From assembly GCA_900547685.1 (NCBI GenBank), contig URHS01000004.1, positions 11,354 to 75,353 of the forward strand: 64,000 bases of DNA, given 5' to 3'. This document shows positions 63,918-64,000 of this stretch, piece after piece. The position numbers and the translations under genes are program-made. Under the pieces are notes generated by a model, which was not told the origin of the DNA, ran no database searches, and saw only the letters and a list, made by a program, of their open reading frames with translations. How positions within the stretch are numbered: position 1 is the first letter of the stretch; each line of letters begins with the position of its first letter. This DNA comes from an uncultured Blautia sp. (GTDB lineage Bacteria; Bacillota; Clostridia; Lachnospirales; Lachnospiraceae).

Positions 63918-64000
63918 GTCAGTCACTCCTTTGCTTTTATACATACTATTATATGATATTTTATATATTAAATTCACACATCGTAGTATTATTTATTTTT

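Overview
The window comes from a low-GC, spore-forming member of the Firmicutes, most likely a gut Lachnospiraceae (Blautia or Ruminococcus type). Evidence: AT-rich DNA, AGGAGG-type ribosome sites, a SpoVT-type AbrB regulator, a class B sortase with an SPKTG substrate, YesM/YesN signalling, Rpn-type PD-(D/E)XK nucleases and a Clostridia-type capsule operon. Genus is inference. No rRNA, tRNA or CRISPR array was found. Most genes lie on the minus strand.

Region 1 (1-16.7 kb) is mainly housekeeping: the 5' end of a secreted DUF1002 gene behind two tandem promoter/operators, a ROK regulator, rsmA, a large TPR/P-loop protein, queT behind a likely preQ1 riboswitch, a MATE transporter, an unusual acyltransferase-sugar kinase fusion, a small HTH gene pair, and glmS. 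Then comes a three-gene phosphocholine locus: a fused winged-helix/cytidylyltransferase/choline kinase, a second cytidylyltransferase, and a BCCT choline transporter. A palindrome sits on its -10 box.

Region 2 (16.7-23.5 kb) is accessory and decayed. It holds a 5'-truncated araD joined to a fragment of a membrane-HTH gene, a broken AAA ATPase/TOPRIM pair (probably a dead defence system), several remnants and one intact copy of Rpn nucleases, a hairpin-rich non-coding stretch, and an intact plus-strand three-gene unit: an ART-like protein, a 79-aa protein and a SecB-like chaperone. This last unit looks like an undescribed toxin-antitoxin-chaperone (TAC) system.

Region 3 (23.5-47.1 kb) is one long Wzx/Wzy-type capsule operon read leftward from a strong promoter at 47.0 kb through a structured 235-nt leader. 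It encodes the PHP phosphatase, chain-length protein and BY-kinase, a degenerate SGNH protein, an LCP ligase, a sortase and its substrate, a FlaA1-type dehydratase, glycosyltransferases (one with an in-frame stop), Wzy, Wzx, pyruvyl-transferase and FrhB-like genes, the UDP-L-FucNAc genes capE-capG-capF, an acyltransferase and, last, the initiating sugar-phosphate transferase.

Region 4 (47.1-64 kb) holds a PTS IIC gene, a PemK/MazF-like gene behind a hairpin-rich RNA and terminator (type III-like toxin-antitoxin candidate), an ugp-type glycerol-3-phosphate uptake operon with its phosphodiesterase, a decayed YesMN/ABC sugar locus, a heptad-repeat protein, a 49-aa protein, a VanY-type peptidase, pncB (whose operators match those upstream of DUF1002), spoVT, a HAD phosphatase and a hemolysin III gene.
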